Origin: Auanema rhodensis
Taxonomy: Eukaryota; Nematoda; Chromadorea; Rhabditida; Rhabditidae
DNA: 64,000 nucleotides
NCBI GenBank assembly: GCA_964057225.1
Contig: OZ059897.1
Location: 14,384,001 to 14,448,000 of the forward strand
Reading direction: 5' to 3'
A program made the position numbers and the translations under genes. The notes under the pieces were generated by a model. The model worked only from the letters and a program-made list of their open reading frames with translations, searched no databases and was not told where the DNA came from. Below, piece after piece: positions 63,263 through 64,000 of this stretch (the stretch's first letter is position 1; every line of letters starts with the position of its first letter).

Positions 63263-64000
63263 ATCTTTGAAACATATCATTGTGAATAGGATAAAAGTAT
63301 AATTGTATGTACACATACATATAAGGGAGGAGTTTTACAGAACTATGAAAAATTATAAAAGAGAAAGAGAGAGACAAGAGAAGAGTAAGAGAGACAGAGA
63401 GGGTAAAAACAAAACAAAAAAAGAAGAAAGAGGGGGTGGAAAAGAGATTGACAGTGTGAAAGAGTGAAGAATGAAGACAGAAATATTACAAATGAACCAA
63501 CTGAAAACAATGAAAGTCCGTTATGTTTCAATATAGTATATCCCTATAAACATATCTATATGTTCATATATATATGTACATATTCAAAAAATATATTTTT
63601 TTCGTATTTTGTATCCAAATATATAGGATTTTTAAAAATTTTTTTTGTTATTTTTATATCTAAAATTATGAGAAACAAATTAATAAAACTTCCTTCTGAA
63701 ATCAAATGACAGAAAACTTTATTGCAGCCTGTATCACTTGTCATAATATTTATATAAATACAATATGCGCATAATTATATATTTTTTATATTCAAAACAT
63801 ATGTATTTTCTTGTGAAAATCTGAAATTTCTTGATAAGTATGATGCAGACTTATCATGATCAATCTTTCCTCTTCCTCTCCTTCCTACTTCAACAACTCC
63901 CATCTTAAGCAAGCTAAATGCTTTTTCTGATTACCAATCTATGTTTCTGAATAAGATTTGATATTCATATATCTCTACAGCCTTTAAAAAAATTTTTTTT

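Larger units (their letters stand above)
58734..64000. other. AT-rich stretch without a recognised gene
   Basis: Contents: AT-rich low complexity to about 60.1 kb; an exon-like open frame at 60206-60379; pyrimidine-rich hydrophobic frames at 60.4-61.2 kb; the hairpin at 61224-61269; TATG/TACA tetranucleotide repeats at 63180-63262; and a GA tract at 63361-63405. I recognise no protein family on either strand. Confidence 0.5.

Noticed and set aside
1-64000. CRISPR arrays, bacterial operons, rRNA genes or integrated virus
   Set aside because: There are no regularly spaced direct repeats, no Shine-Dalgarno-led gene clusters, no rRNA-like conserved segments and no viral protein motifs. The three real genes are split by spliceosomal introns.

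Overview
This is AT-rich eukaryotic DNA from a small-genome invertebrate. The organism cannot be fixed from the window. Pointers are three intron-dense animal genes (a Rab-GAP, a TMCO4/DUF726 hydrolase and a synaptotagmin-like protein), introns mostly 44-100 nt, and acceptors made of TAG, CAG or AAG with little or no polypyrimidine tract. An acceptor-like TTTCAG sits one base before the TMCO4 start codon, which would fit spliced-leader trans-splicing. A nematode or another small ecdysozoan, or a different trans-splicing invertebrate, is plausible. There is no sign of a prokaryote, an organelle or a virus.

Layout. Positions 1 to about 38.6 kb hold no gene I can recognise. The first ~26 kb is moderately AT-rich, with long homopurine/homopyrimidine tracts, (AG)n, GATA and TATG repeats and a few isolated GC-rich pockets. 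From about 27 kb it becomes much more AT-rich, and it carries one decayed mariner-type transposon relic (about 34.13-34.65 kb, minus strand). Genes then come close together: a GRTP1-like TBC-domain Rab-GAP (38,683-41,476, plus, 9 coding exons, 357 aa), TMCO4 (46,476-49,337, plus, 16 coding exons, 618 aa) and, convergent with TMCO4, a synaptotagmin-like tandem-C2 gene (minus, stop at 50,342, exons supported up to 55,687, with a possible membrane-anchor exon at 58,541-58,733). The last 5 kb holds only simple repeats and some exon-like or hairpin signals.

Functionally the three genes all belong to membrane biology (Rab GTPase control, an integral-membrane alpha/beta hydrolase, a C2-domain trafficking protein), but nothing shows that they act together. 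I reconstructed splice junctions by hand from reading frame and splice signals. Every internal junction in the three genes keeps frame, which is the main support for the models.

I did not find a convincing new biological system. The best leads are a 67-nt hairpin in intron 1 of the TBC gene that resembles a pre-miRNA, a nested inverted repeat with C/D-box-like motifs between the two convergent genes, two tight 17-18 bp hairpins, a GC-rich octamer shared by three GC islands in the desert, and unusual 3' splice-site use.
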